Of a DNA stretch of 64,000 nt, positions 54,295 to 63,503 are shown piece after piece. Position 1 is the stretch's first letter. Every line of letters begins with the position of its first letter. Under the pieces are notes generated by a model. The model saw only the letters and a program-made list of their open reading frames with translations, had not been told where the DNA came from and ran no database searches. The stretch is from Pontibacter roseus DSM 17521 (GTDB lineage Bacteria; Bacteroidota; Bacteroidia; Cytophagales; Hymenobacteraceae), in assembly GCF_000373265.1 (NCBI RefSeq), contig NZ_KB890765.1, positions 556,685 to 620,684 on the forward strand, in the 5' to 3' direction. The translations under genes were made by a program, and so were the position numbers.

Positions 54295-57200
54295 AGTTCC
54301 AGAAGATTTTTCACCTGGAGTTTACCTACGGGTTGCGCAATGTCACTACCTGGCTGTATTTCCTGGTTCAACTGGTTCTTGCCTTTCTGTGGATGATAGG
54401 CAATTATATCCATGACGCGCGGGACGGCTATTTCATGGTCAATGCGCCCATCGTGATTGGGGCGGTTACCGTGCTATGCATGGTGGTGTGGCTATTAATA
54501 GGCGCATCGGTGGCGGGGGATGCGGCTGCCCGCGATGTAGAGACGCGCATGTACTCGCTCACCTACACCGCCCCCGCCAGCAAAGCAGAATATTTGGGAG
54601 GCAGATTCTTAGGGGCTTTGGGCCTCAATTTTATTATCCTGCTCGGCATTCCGCTGGGCCTTCTGATTAGCCTCTATTTTACGGGTATAGAACCTGAAAT
54701 TATGGGTCCATTTAGGTTGGGCGCTTACTCGACTACTTTCTTCTATCTCATTTTGCCCAACATGTTCATTGTGACGGCTATCCAGTTCTCGCTGTCGGCC
54801 CTCACTAAACGTTCCATGGCCAGCTACCTGGGCGGGGCCATCCTCTTTGTGGCGGCGTTCATTCTTGGTCAAGTTCTGCAAAACAAGGGCATATGGGGAA
54901 ATTTGATAGACCCAGTAGGTTTCACCCCTATCCAGAGCCAGTTGTCCAATGAATGGAGCCCGCTAGAAAAGAACACGCGCTTGCTCGCGCTGGAAGGCAC
55001 CTTGCTTCTCAACCGCCTCCTATGGCTTGCCATCGCATTAGGAATGCTGGCGCTTACCTATTTCCGTTTTGGATTCACTTTACCGGAAACAGGCCAAAAA
55101 CGGAAACAATCCATTCAACCAGAAACACCGGCAACAAGCTTGACTAGGGGCAACGGGGGACTGGGAAAAGCTTTACCGCAATTAAAGGGAATGTTCAGTT
55201 TGGCTACGCACCTGCGCCAGTTGCGCCTCCTCACTTGGAAAGGCTTTCTGCAGATAGGCAAAAGTTTTACAGGGCTTCCGCTTTTAGCGGCCATCGCGGT
55301 AATGGCATCCTTTGCTTTGGAGGGAAACCTTAAGGCCAAAGGCGTTCCACTACTACCCAAAACCGACCATCTCCTAAATCTCCTGACGGCCTCTATCACA
55401 GAGATTGATTTCTTTTACATGGTCATTGCCCTACTGACGGTTTACTACGCCGGGGAATTGGTCTGGCGGGAACGGGAATCAGGCCTGAGCGAGATTGCCC
55501 ATGCCACCCCGGTGCCGGAGTGGGTGCTTTTTATGAGCAAGCTCTTGGCGCTTGGATTGGTAATGGTGGGGTGGCTGGCATTCCTGATGTCGGCTGGAAT
55601 CGTGGCGCAGTTGGTTAGGGGTGGCAGTCCAGGGATAAGGCTTTACCTGCAAGGCTTTTTTGGATTACAGTTGGTAGATTGCCTTTTGTTTGCATTACTG
55701 GCTCTCTTTGTGCACGTGCTGGTCAATCAGAAATTCGTGGCCCATTTGGTGGCTCTGCTGGTGTATGGATTTATCCTATTTGCCCCAAGTCTGGGCGTAG
55801 AGCACAAGCTTCTCGTCTATGGCGCCAGCCCAAAATGGTCGTACACAGACATGGTGGGCTATGGCATTTCCCTGGTGCCATGGCTGTGGTTCAAGTTGTA
55901 TTGGGTGGCATGGGCGCTACTGGTCGGCGTAGCCGCGAAACTGCTTTGGGTACGGAGCCGGGAAGGTAGTGTAAAGTCACGTTTCCACCTGGCCGGCCGC
56001 CGCTTTACCCGTTCCACCGCCTCGGTTACTTTCGTCTCGGCTGGGCTTGTCCTTACCTTGGGTAGCTTTATTTTCTATAACACCAACGTACTCAATGACT
56101 ATACCTCTGCCTCTGAGAGTCTAGAGGAACGGGCGGAATATGAAAAGCGCTACCGGCAGTATAAACATCGGCCTCAACCGCTCTTAACCAATACTAGACT
56201 TCACGTAGAGATTTATCCCGAGCAACGGCAAGTGGATATTCGCGCCATTTACTTTTTGGTGAACAGTACAAAGTCTACGATTGACACCATTCATCTGGCT
56301 ACTACCCCGGGCGTTCAAACTACCAAGGTAACCTTTGACCGGCCAGCTACCAAGCTGTTAGCCGACGAAAGATTAAGACATCAAATGTATGCATTATCCG
56401 CACCGCTCCGGCCGGGTGACTCGTTGCAACTACACTTTGAGGCGCATTACAAAACGCAAGGCTTTACTAACAGCGGAGCAGATGTATCGGTGATGGCTAA
56501 TAGCACCAACTTCCGGAACTATGAATGGTTGCCTTCCATTGGGTATCAGGATTACCGGGAGTTGGATGATGCTGGTTCTAGAAAAGAGTATGGGCTTTCG
56601 CCTCGGCCCATAACTGCTTCTCTTTATGATGAAAAGGCGCGCCTAACTGCCCCCTTTGCTGAGCGCGTCTCTGTTGACGCAGTGGTAGGCACCAATGGTA
56701 ACCAGACCGTGGTAGGACCGGGGGAGTTGCGCCGTACCTGGACCAAAGGGAACCGGAAATACTTCCATTATGTGACGGACGCTCCTATCCGGAACGAATA
56801 CAACTTCTTTTCAGCTAAGTATGCGGTGCATGAAAAGCGTTGGGAGGATGTAGTCATTCAGATTTACTATGACCCAGGTCAAAAGGAGAATCTGGAGCGC
56901 ATGATGAAAAGTGTACAGGCCTCATTGGAGTATTATACCCACCAGTTCGGTCCATACCCGCACCGTCAGATTCGGTTTGTGTCATACCCTGGGTATGGTT
57001 TTGGTAATCATGCTGCCCCCATCAATATTACCGCGCAGGAAGGATTTTTTATTCTGAACCCCGAAAAGGACGAACGGGGCTTCGATTTGATAACTGCGGT
57101 GGTGGCCCATGAAGTAGCGCACCAATGGTGGGGTAATCAGGTGGACCCAGCCTTGGTGGAGGGCTCAGGATTGCTTTCTGAGAGTTTGGCTTGGTATTCT

Positions 57201-57893
57201 GCCATGGGAGTTCTGGAGAAGCATTACGGCCCCGCGCATTTACAGAAACTCCTGAGCTTTTTGCGGGAAGAGTATAAAGTTCCAAAAACCAAGGCATCAG
57301 TACCTCTGCTCCAAGCTACCGACTGGTACCACAACTACCGCAAAGGCCCTATGGTGCTGTATGCTTTGAGCCGTTACATGGGCAAGGACCGCGTGAACGG
57401 CGCGCTACGGAGCCTACTCAAAAAGCATGCTTTAGGTAAGCCGCCCTTCCCTACCTCTCTTGACCTTTACCGTGAGCTCAAGACAGCCGCGCCAGACTCG
57501 CTCCAGCCTCTGCTTCATGATTTTTTTGAGAAGAATACTTTCTGGGAACTTAAGACAGAACAGGCAACGGCGAGACAGGTGGAATCCGGCAAATGGCAGG
57601 TGACCCTTGACGTACAGGCACGGAAGTTTATCGTGGACAGTGTAGGCGTAGAGACTGTATTACAGATGAATGACTGGGTGGAAATTGGAGTTTTAGGACC
57701 TTCGGAAGAAGGGCAGGAGTCAGGCAGAGTGCTTTACCAACAGAAACATCTTATAAATTCAGCTAAGCAGAGAATCATAGTCGAAGTGCCTGGAAAACCG
57801 GCCCGTACCGACATAGACCCCAACAACCTGCTCATCGATTGGGACATGAAGGACAATATTGGGGAGGTAAAGTTAGAGAAGAGGGCGCAGTAA
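54291..57893 (+). CDS. ABC-2 permease fused to an M1-type aminopeptidase (second copy)
   Basis: This 1200-residue protein is a paralogue of 6060-9707: two permease halves (about 1-560) and a periplasmic M1-like peptidase (about 620-1180). The zinc motif HEVAH starts at residue 940, and the third ligand Glu in LLSESLAWYS is again 19 residues after the second His. The typical exopeptidase GAMEN is not evident. Base composition looks more AT-rich than the first copy, and only one CTATACCT octamer is found in the gene (56099). It is coupled to the ATPase gene by overlap. A strong terminator follows. Confidence 0.9.
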   Translation: MKFQKIFHLEFTYGLRNVTTWLYFLVQLVLAFLWMIGNYIHDARDGYFMVNAPIVIGAVTVLCMVVWLLIGASVAGDAAARDVETRMYSLTYTAPASKAEYLGGRFLGALGLNFIILLGIPLGLLISLYFTGIEPEIMGPFRLGAYSTTFFYLILPNMFIVTAIQFSLSALTKRSMASYLGGAILFVAAFILGQVLQNKGIWGNLIDPVGFTPIQSQLSNEWSPLEKNTRLLALEGTLLLNRLLWLAIALGMLALTYFRFGFTLPETGQKRKQSIQPETPATSLTRGNGGLGKALPQLKGMFSLATHLRQLRLLTWKGFLQIGKSFTGLPLLAAIAVMASFALEGNLKAKGVPLLPKTDHLLNLLTASITEIDFFYMVIALLTVYYAGELVWRERESGLSEIAHATPVPEWVLFMSKLLALGLVMVGWLAFLMSAGIVAQLVRGGSPGIRLYLQGFFGLQLVDCLLFALLALFVHVLVNQKFVAHLVALLVYGFILFAPSLGVEHKLLVYGASPKWSYTDMVGYGISLVPWLWFKLYWVAWALLVGVAAKLLWVRSREGSVKSRFHLAGRRFTRSTASVTFVSAGLVLTLGSFIFYNTNVLNDYTSASESLEERAEYEKRYRQYKHRPQPLLTNTRLHVEIYPEQRQVDIRAIYFLVNSTKSTIDTIHLATTPGVQTTKVTFDRPATKLLADERLRHQMYALSAPLRPGDSLQLHFEAHYKTQGFTNSGADVSVMANSTNFRNYEWLPSIGYQDYRELDDAGSRKEYGLSPRPITASLYDEKARLTAPFAERVSVDAVVGTNGNQTVVGPGELRRTWTKGNRKYFHYVTDAPIRNEYNFFSAKYAVHEKRWEDVVIQIYYDPGQKENLERMMKSVQASLEYYTHQFGPYPHRQIRFVSYPGYGFGNHAAPINITAQEGFFILNPEKDERGFDLITAVVAHEVAHQWWGNQVDPALVEGSGLLSESLAWYSAMGVLEKHYGPAHLQKLLSFLREEYKVPKTKASVPLLQATDWYHNYRKGPMVLYALSRYMGKDRVNGALRSLLKKHALGKPPFPTSLDLYRELKTAAPDSLQPLLHDFFEKNTFWELKTEQATARQVESGKWQVTLDVQARKFIVDSVGVETVLQMNDWVEIGVLGPSEEGQESGRVLYQQKHLINSAKQRIIVEVPGKPARTDIDPNNLLIDWDMKDNIGEVKLEKRAQ

Positions 57894-57929
57894 AGCGCTA
57901 AATCTTGTTTGGTAGAAGGACATAAATAG

Positions 57930-57980
57930 ATACAACAAAACAGCCACTCCATTTGACATGGAGTGGCTGTTTTGTTGTAT
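57930..57980. terminator. Strong rho-independent terminator
   Basis: A perfect 22-bp stem (57930-57951 with 57959-57980) around TTTGACA lies 36 bases after the M1/permease stop codon. The arms contain AACAAAACAGCC and GGCTGTTTTGTT, giving T-rich ends. Confidence 0.95.
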
Positions 57981-58801
57981 AAAGTAAAATTGATTTATCG
58001 AATTTTCCCCATAGGGCAGAGATATGGAAAGCCAAATCACCCCGACTACTTTTGATTTTGGTACGAAGAGCGTAGAAGAGTTAGCCCGAATACTGCACAT
58101 ATTCAGAGCGGCCTCTTACAGTTAACTGTTGCATACTGTTCCTCTAGTTAGGCTTGTAGATAATCTACTGTTGGGTTAAACTTTGAATGCTGGCGGAAAA
58201 ATCGGCCAGTTTCTGCTGTACAGAATCGGGGGTGTTTCGGTTGTTCTTTCAGATAGCACATAAACGCAATATTTAATACCATAGCTAGTGCCAAGTATAG
58301 GTTTCTGAAGGGAATGACTCCACCTGTGCCCTCTTATGGCATTCCTGCATTAGAAATACTGGAATTGTAACATCACTGGAATTCAATAGATTGAAAACTT
58401 TGCTTCATAGCAATCAATTGTTTATCTTTATATAACTCAGCATAAAGGGCTGCATCTCTATTTTTGTTTATGTAATTTGATTAAATCATGAATTGCATTT
58501 ATAAACTTTCAGAATCTTTTTCATACCTCTCGAAGGAGATTTGTGCCCTGAGTTTTAACATCTTCAGTGTTAAAGCTTCCTATCTGATTTTTAGAAGGAA
58601 AATCATCTTCCTCAATTTGTAAGCACCCGCGAGTGTGCTTTAAGTGCTTGTCGGCTTCATTCATCTTTTACTACTACTCGCAGAATAGGCCTTTACATAC
58701 AAGCCATCCATCTCATAGTTGTATAATTAAGAATTATTTAATCGCAATCGATAGCCATCTTTAGATTGGCTATTCCTGCTATTATTAAAATATGTAATAT
58801 C

Positions 58802-58915
58802 ATGGCAAATGCAAAAAGCCTTAAGGCACCTACAAAGGATTTAAAGGAATTGAAACAACAGAAAATTCAAAAAAAGCTGGAGGATAAAATGCAAAAACGA
58901 AAAGGTAGAAGATAA
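58802..58915 (+). CDS. Very small basic protein
   Basis: This 37-residue open frame encodes a Lys/Arg-rich peptide with heptad-like helix propensity (KDLKELKQQKIQKKLEDK). About 40% of residues are Lys or Arg. It begins with ATG and ends with TAA 30 bases before a perfect terminator, which argues for transcription. It may bind nucleic acid or ribosomes, but no family is recognised. Its size is below usual gene-calling limits. Confidence 0.45.
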   Translation: MANAKSLKAPTKDLKELKQQKIQKKLEDKMQKRKGRR

Positions 58916-58944
58916 CAAGTGATTGTAAAAACCATTTGTTTTTG

Positions 58945-58984
58945 AAAAAGTAAAGCCGAAGACTTGTCTTCGGCTTTACTTTTT
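58945..58984 (+). terminator. Terminator after the small basic ORF
   Basis: AAAAAGTAAAGCCGAAGAC (58945-58963) pairs perfectly with GTCTTCGGCTTTACTTTTT (58966-58984), then TTATT follows. It is a textbook terminator. Confidence 0.95.
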
Positions 58985-59175
58985 TATTGGTATCCTACAG
59001 GCTCAACAAAGACTACAGAAAAGGATGCAATCATTATCATTCATGCAGATACAATCTGGAAAAACTTACTTTATATGCCGGCAGCAGCTTCATGGTAAAT
59101 TCTGTTGGTAACTGTACCAAAGGCAAGTGGCTGCGTAATACTATTTATCGGTTAAGTATAGGCACAAAGGGCTGG

Positions 59176-59526
59176 CTATAAAACTTCTACTTCTTCCTTC
59201 GCGATAAGCGCATGCGTTGTTATACTAAACGCCATACCTAGCACACTTTCCAGCGAGAAGCCACCGCCCATACCGGGGGTCGCATCCAACAGTAGTTGGG
59301 AGTACTCGTAGTATTTGTTCTGCTCTTCTGACAGGTAGAACTCACAGCCTTCCACCTCACCGATTAGCACGTCGCGGGAGCACGGTTTATATTCGCCTTT
59401 CTCGTAGCACATGGGCTGTGAACCTTCGCAGCAGCCGCCACTCATGTAAAACATCAGCTCTCCGTAGCGCTCTTTCAGTTGGCTAATCACTTCTTCTGCT
59501 TTTTCAGTTTTTAATATCTTTTCCAT
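59176..59526 (-). CDS. DUF779 family protein
   Basis: This 116-residue soluble protein is DUF779. It has the family Cys/Gly motif MSGGCCEGSQPMC near residues 28-40, DVLIGEVEGCEFYLS near 52-66 and the C-terminal GMGGGFSLESVLGMAF. DUF779 genes are usually found beside aldehyde dehydrogenases of the acetaldehyde type, as here. The function is unproven. The gene lies 77 bp downstream of the dehydrogenase gene, and a hairpin separates them. Confidence 0.93.
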   Translation of the reverse strand: MEKILKTEKAEEVISQLKERYGELMFYMSGGCCEGSQPMCYEKGEYKPCSRDVLIGEVEGCEFYLSEEQNKYYEYSQLLLDATPGMGGGFSLESVLGMAFSITTHALIAKEEVEVL

Positions 59527-59552
59527 GACTCTCCATTTAAGTATTTATAAAA

Positions 59553-59581
59553 AAATCACCTGAGGAAGCCCCAGGTGATTT
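59553..59581 (-). terminator. Intra-operon terminator-like hairpin
   Basis: AAATCACCTG (59553-59562) pairs with CAGGTGATTT (59572-59581). On the minus strand a run of T follows it, so it can reduce transcription from the dehydrogenase gene into the DUF779 gene. Confidence 0.75.
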
Positions 59582-59603
59582 CAAGTTTATGACAGACTTT
59601 AGT

Positions 59604-61163
59604 TTAAAAGAATCCCTGCTTCTTCTTGTCGTAGGATATCAGCATGTTCTTGGTCTGGCGATAATGGTCGAGCATCATCTTGTGGTTCTCTCTACCGTAG
59701 CCCGACTGCTTGTAGCCGCCAAACGGAGCGTGCGCCGGATAGGTATGGTACTGGTTCACCCAGACACGGCCGGCCTGTATGGCTCTTGGCACCTGGTACA
59801 TTTCATGCGCGTCGCGGGTCCAGACGCCGGCACCCAGTCCGTAAATCGTGTCGTTGGCAATCTCAATGGCTTCTTCGGTCGTTTTAAAAGTAGTCAGTGC
59901 GACCACCGGACCAAAGATTTCTTCCTGGAACACACGCATTTTGTTGTGGCCCTTCAGGATGGTAGGCTGGATGTAGTAGCCATCAGCCAATTCTCCCTCA
60001 AGCTTCTGCGGTTCGCCACCCAGCAGTACTTCGGCTCCCTCTTCTTTACCAATCTTGATGTAGTTCAGGATTTTGTCGTACTGTGGCTTCGATACCTGCG
60101 CTCCAATCATGGTCTCACCGTCCAGCGGATTGCCGGCTTTAATGGCTTTCACACGTTCTATCACCCGTGCCGTAAAGGCGTCGGCTATACTTTCATGCAC
60201 CAGAATTCGGGTTGGTGCGCTGCAAATCTCTCCTTGGTTCAGGGCAAAGAACGCTGCTCCTTCCAGTGCTTTGTCGAAGAATTCGTCGTCGGCTTCCATC
60301 ACAGACGGGAAGAAGATGTTCGGAGATTTACCCCCCAGTTCCATGGTAGAAGGAATGATGTTTTCGGAGGCGTACTGCATAATCAGTTTACCTGTTGCCG
60401 TGGAGCCGGTAAACGCAAGCTTGCTAATCCTTGGGGAAGTACCCAGTGCTTTACCAACCTCTGCTCCAAAACCGTTCACCACGTTCAGCACGCCGCTTGG
60501 TAAAATTTCACCAATAAGCTCCATCAGGGCTAGGATACTCGTTGGTGTCTGCTCGGCCGGTTTCAGGACAATCGTGTTGCCGGCAGCCAGGGCCGGGGCA
60601 ATTTTCCAGGCAGCCATCAGCAGCGGGAAGTTCCAGGGAATGATTTGCCCTACTACTCCAATCGGCTCGTGCAATACGATACTCACTGTGTCGGCGTCGT
60701 GCTCTGAAATACCACCTTCCTCTGCGCGGATTACGCCTGCGAAATATCGGAAGTGGTCGACCACGAGCGGAAGGTCTGCCGCGCGCGTCTCACGGATTGG
60801 CTTGCCGTTGTCGATCGTATCGACTGTTGCCAGGTACTCCAGATTGTCTTCAATGGTCTGGGCCACACGAAGCAGTGTGTTACTACGGTCTTTGGCAGAT
60901 GTCTTGCTCCATTTAAGGAAAGCTTCGTGCGCTGCGTCCAAGGCCAGTTCCACGTCTTCTTTGGTAGAGCGGGCTGCCTGCGCAAAAACTTTCCCGTTGA
61001 TGGGTGAGATGTTATCGAAATACTCTCCCTTCACTGGTGGGACAAATTGCCCACCGATATAGTTGTCACGTGGTAGCTCTTTGCCTTTGAGCTGTGGGAA
61101 TTTATATAATTTCTTCTCGGCTTTTCCGTTTCTTATAATGGGTTCTAATACTGTTGTGCTCAT
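59604..61163 (-). CDS. NAD-dependent aldehyde dehydrogenase (acetaldehyde type)
   Basis: This 519-residue enzyme belongs to the aldehyde dehydrogenase superfamily, close in pattern to AldB/ExaC acetaldehyde dehydrogenases. Visible motifs are the Asn in [14 protein letters not shown] near residues 177-190, the Glu in [10 protein letters not shown] near 276-285 and the catalytic Cys in [11 protein letters not shown] near 319-329. It would oxidise acetaldehyde or another aldehyde to the acid. DUF779 follows and the AraC gene diverges from it, so the AraC protein is a good candidate for its regulator. The ORF is full length. Confidence 0.94.
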   Translation of the reverse strand: MSTTVLEPIIRNGKAEKKLYKFPQLKGKELPRDNYIGGQFVPPVKGEYFDNISPINGKVFAQAARSTKEDVELALDAAHEAFLKWSKTSAKDRSNTLLRVAQTIEDNLEYLATVDTIDNGKPIRETRAADLPLVVDHFRYFAGVIRAEEGGISEHDADTVSIVLHEPIGVVGQIIPWNFPLLMAAWKIAPALAAGNTIVLKPAEQTPTSILALMELIGEILPSGVLNVVNGFGAEVGKALGTSPRISKLAFTGSTATGKLIMQYASENIIPSTMELGGKSPNIFFPSVMEADDEFFDKALEGAAFFALNQGEICSAPTRILVHESIADAFTARVIERVKAIKAGNPLDGETMIGAQVSKPQYDKILNYIKIGKEEGAEVLLGGEPQKLEGELADGYYIQPTILKGHNKMRVFQEEIFGPVVALTTFKTTEEAIEIANDTIYGLGAGVWTRDAHEMYQVPRAIQAGRVWVNQYHTYPAHAPFGGYKQSGYGRENHKMMLDHYRQTKNMLISYDKKKQGFF

Positions 61164-61230
61164 TATTTTATATCTTTAAATGCGTTAAAATATATTTAAG
61201 TGCGGCATGCCATTGTCTTTGCAACTGTTA

Positions 61231-61238
61231 CAAATTTA
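61231..61238 (-). promoter_or_regulatory. Candidate -7 box for the aldehyde dehydrogenase gene
   Basis: On the minus strand this reads TAAATTTG, a perfect TAnnTTTG Bacteroidota -7 element, 68 bases before the start codon. No clear -33 TTTG is seen. Confidence 0.4.
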
Positions 61239-61397
61239 CTACAATACCGGGCGCGAGGGGTAGTACAGAGTACCCTTAAGATAGGACAAAAGGGAAATCA
61301 TTCAGATATACTCAGGTATAGTTAGGGAACAGGTATAAGAGGTAGAGCCAGCAGGAGTAGGGCTGACATGAAATTTCTGCTTAACAATCAATAGCCT

Positions 61398-62231
61398 ATG
61401 AATCCGGAAAAGAAGTTGTTTCTGATTAGCTCTCTCGATGACCCCTTACAGATATATTTCGAAAGCCCCGCTCGGGAAGACTACTTTGAGATTGCCTGGC
61501 TAAAGGATGAGGAGCCCATTCATTTTATAAAAGAGGATGCGCCTCGCATCAAAGGAGACTGGCTATACCTGATACCGGCCAACCGCTCTCCCCGTCCCCG
61601 TAAAACCGGCAAGAAAGGGACACTGATAGCCTTTCATAAATCAGTGCTGGACTATGAGATTAAAGAATTCACTCTGGATGTAATCAGGCTTTTTCTGGGC
61701 AAAGGCGCCGGTAGCTTCTCTACCATCCTACTGGAGGAGGACATGGCTGTTACACTGGAAAGCTTCCTTCATATTATGGAAGAGGAGTATGAACAGCAAG
61801 GGAAAAACTTTCTGGTGCTCAAGGCTTTGTTAAAGGCGTTCTTACTGAAACTGATGCAGTATAAGACACAGACCATAACCCGCCAGGGGCTGAATGAAAA
61901 GCGGGTGTATCATTTTCTGCTGCTGCTGGAGCACCATTTCAGAGAAGAGAAATCGGTGACATTTTACGCCGATAAACTGAATATTACAGCCAAGCGCCTA
62001 AACCAGATACTGAAGCAAAAGACCGGTAAAACAATCACGCAGCTATTGCAGGAGCGTACCGTAGTAGCGGCCAAGCAGCAACTCGTTGCTAGCGCAAATA
62101 CTATTCAGGAAGTGGGCTACAGCCTTGGGTTTGAAGACAGGTCCTACTTCAGCAGGTTCTTCAAAAAAATGACCGGGCAGACGCCGGAGCAATTTCAGAA
62201 GGAAGCAAAAGATAGAGTTTTCCCAGTTTAG
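61398..62231 (+). CDS. AraC family transcriptional regulator
   Basis: This 277-residue regulator has a cupin-like N-terminal region (about 10-120, FEIAWLKDEEPIHF and WLYLIPANRSP) and a C-terminal AraC DNA-binding domain (about 175-272). The signature includes EVGYSLGFEDRSYFSRFFKK and MTGQTPEQFQ. It is transcribed away from the aldehyde dehydrogenase gene, with 234 bp between, the layout of a ligand-responsive local regulator. The ligand is unknown. Confidence 0.92.
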   Translation: MNPEKKLFLISSLDDPLQIYFESPAREDYFEIAWLKDEEPIHFIKEDAPRIKGDWLYLIPANRSPRPRKTGKKGTLIAFHKSVLDYEIKEFTLDVIRLFLGKGAGSFSTILLEEDMAVTLESFLHIMEEEYEQQGKNFLVLKALLKAFLLKLMQYKTQTITRQGLNEKRVYHFLLLLEHHFREEKSVTFYADKLNITAKRLNQILKQKTGKTITQLLQERTVVAAKQQLVASANTIQEVGYSLGFEDRSYFSRFFKKMTGQTPEQFQKEAKDRVFPV

Positions 62232-62517
62232 CGTGGCAGTTAACACGGCAGTTCACTATCCATACCCTATCCTAACGACATACATGTTCTCACCAATCGT
62301 TCAGACTTGTTGCCTGCAGAAGGTCGCTAAGTATGGTGTCGATGGTGGTTGTAGACATTAATCAGTATTAATTACCATTCCAAAGGGGAACCCGTATACA
62401 AATAAGTATCAGATAGTTTCAAGAAAATGGTGTTCTACACGCTGGAATAAAGTAATCTGCAATTAACTCAATCCTAAATTGTAACAGGATATGACTGTGC
62501 TTAACGATTTGTCTCGA

Positions 62518-62525
62518 TAGATTTG
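62518..62525 (+). promoter_or_regulatory. Candidate -7 box before the small domain gene
   Basis: TAGATTTG is a perfect TAnnTTTG element, 105 bases before the start codon at 62631. A matching -33 TTG is not at the usual distance. Confidence 0.35.
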
Positions 62526-62630
62526 TATCAAGCCGCCTTGTAGGAATTACAGCTTTATCTTAAGCACTTACACTTACTAGTATTAAATTATTTGAAGCGG
62601 ATTATTAAAGGAGCATTTAAACAGACAATC

Positions 62631-62975
62631 ATGAATGAGAAATTTAGATATGCGAGTGCATCAGAAGCCATTGCGCAACTAAGAGCGGCAGGATTTGATA
62701 AAGACCTTTCCTTGAAAGACGGCTTCGTGTGGTCGGGTTCTGAAAAATTTGGAGCCGAAGATATAAGAATTGCTTCTTTGAGCCGGTATGAAGGAAACTC
62801 AGACCCTGGGGATGAAGCGACTGTCTACGGACTGGAAATGAGAAACGGTTTAAAAGGAATACTAGTAACAGGCGATGGAATCTACTCGGACTCTAATACG
62901 GTTGCCCTTCTTCAAAAATTACATCGTGCCAAACTGGACAAGTACCTCAGCAGCGCCGCCGACCAAAAACCCTAA
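62631..62975 (+). CDS. Stand-alone small PRPP-synthetase-like domain protein
   Basis: This 114-residue protein matches the N-terminal domain of the cupin fusion at 19059-19835: YEGNSDPGDEATVYGLEM and GDGIYSDSN correspond to FEGMSDPGDEAVVYAIS and GYGIYSDEM there. Homologues are often labelled phosphoribosylpyrophosphate synthetase without evidence. It lacks a signal peptide and membrane segments. ATG 62631 is preferred over an earlier Met because the purine-rich AAAGGAG lies between the two, though 17 bases from the start. The function is unknown. Confidence 0.8.
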   Translation: MNEKFRYASASEAIAQLRAAGFDKDLSLKDGFVWSGSEKFGAEDIRIASLSRYEGNSDPGDEATVYGLEMRNGLKGILVTGDGIYSDSNTVALLQKLHRAKLDKYLSSAADQKP

Positions 62976-63503
62976 CATTACTTTGTCTTATCGTAAAACA
63001 AAGAAAAGGTATATTTGAATAGTAGTACCACAACTATATGTTGCGGCATAGCCCTTTATTGATAAGCTAGGTATAGACATTAGTCAAGAAGCAGGGCAAA
63101 TAGTAAGTGGGGGCGCTATGCGTCGAACCCACCAGCCTTGCCCATTATACCTGCCCTACCATCCTGGCATGCAGAAGCTTGAGCACGGACACACAGTGGT
63201 GTAGGCCAAGGTTTATGAGGCAGGCGACTTTGTTTTTGTGACGGACGAATATGGCTCTCACTAACCTACTCATTTCCATAAATCCCTGGAGTACCTGCAC
63301 CTCGAACGGGACTGCTAATCGCGGCTGACTCAATGGGTAAGGGAGATTATTCAGCGAGCGCAAGGTTAAGCAGAAGGGAACTTCAGAATTTGTTTCCAGA
63401 CAGGGTGAGTAGTCATTCAGCCCTGTTTTTTTGTCACTAACTCCAGGAATTTGAAATCCCCGATAGACTATTCAACAATTAATCACGATAAAAATTTAGT
63501 ACT
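62976..63503. other. 528-bp region with a possible degraded frame
   Basis: No intact gene is seen. From 63145 to 63369 on the plus strand one frame reads in a protein-like manner (for example KVYEAGDFVFVTDEYGSH) but has three in-frame stops, at 63202, 63262 and after ERDC. It may be a relic gene; I cannot name it. One AGGTATAG lies near 63072. Confidence 0.35.

Larger units (their letters stand above)
57894..59175. other. Long, AT-rich region with one tiny gene
   Basis: These 1282 bases hold two strong terminators, a 37-codon basic ORF at 58802-58915, and otherwise no gene I can support. One 33-residue open frame (58024-58125) is not convincing. No octamer is seen. Confidence 0.6.

Noticed and set aside
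58024..58125. 33-residue open frame after the second M1/permease gene
   Set aside because: It has no homology that I recognise, no clear ribosome binding site and no terminator of its own.
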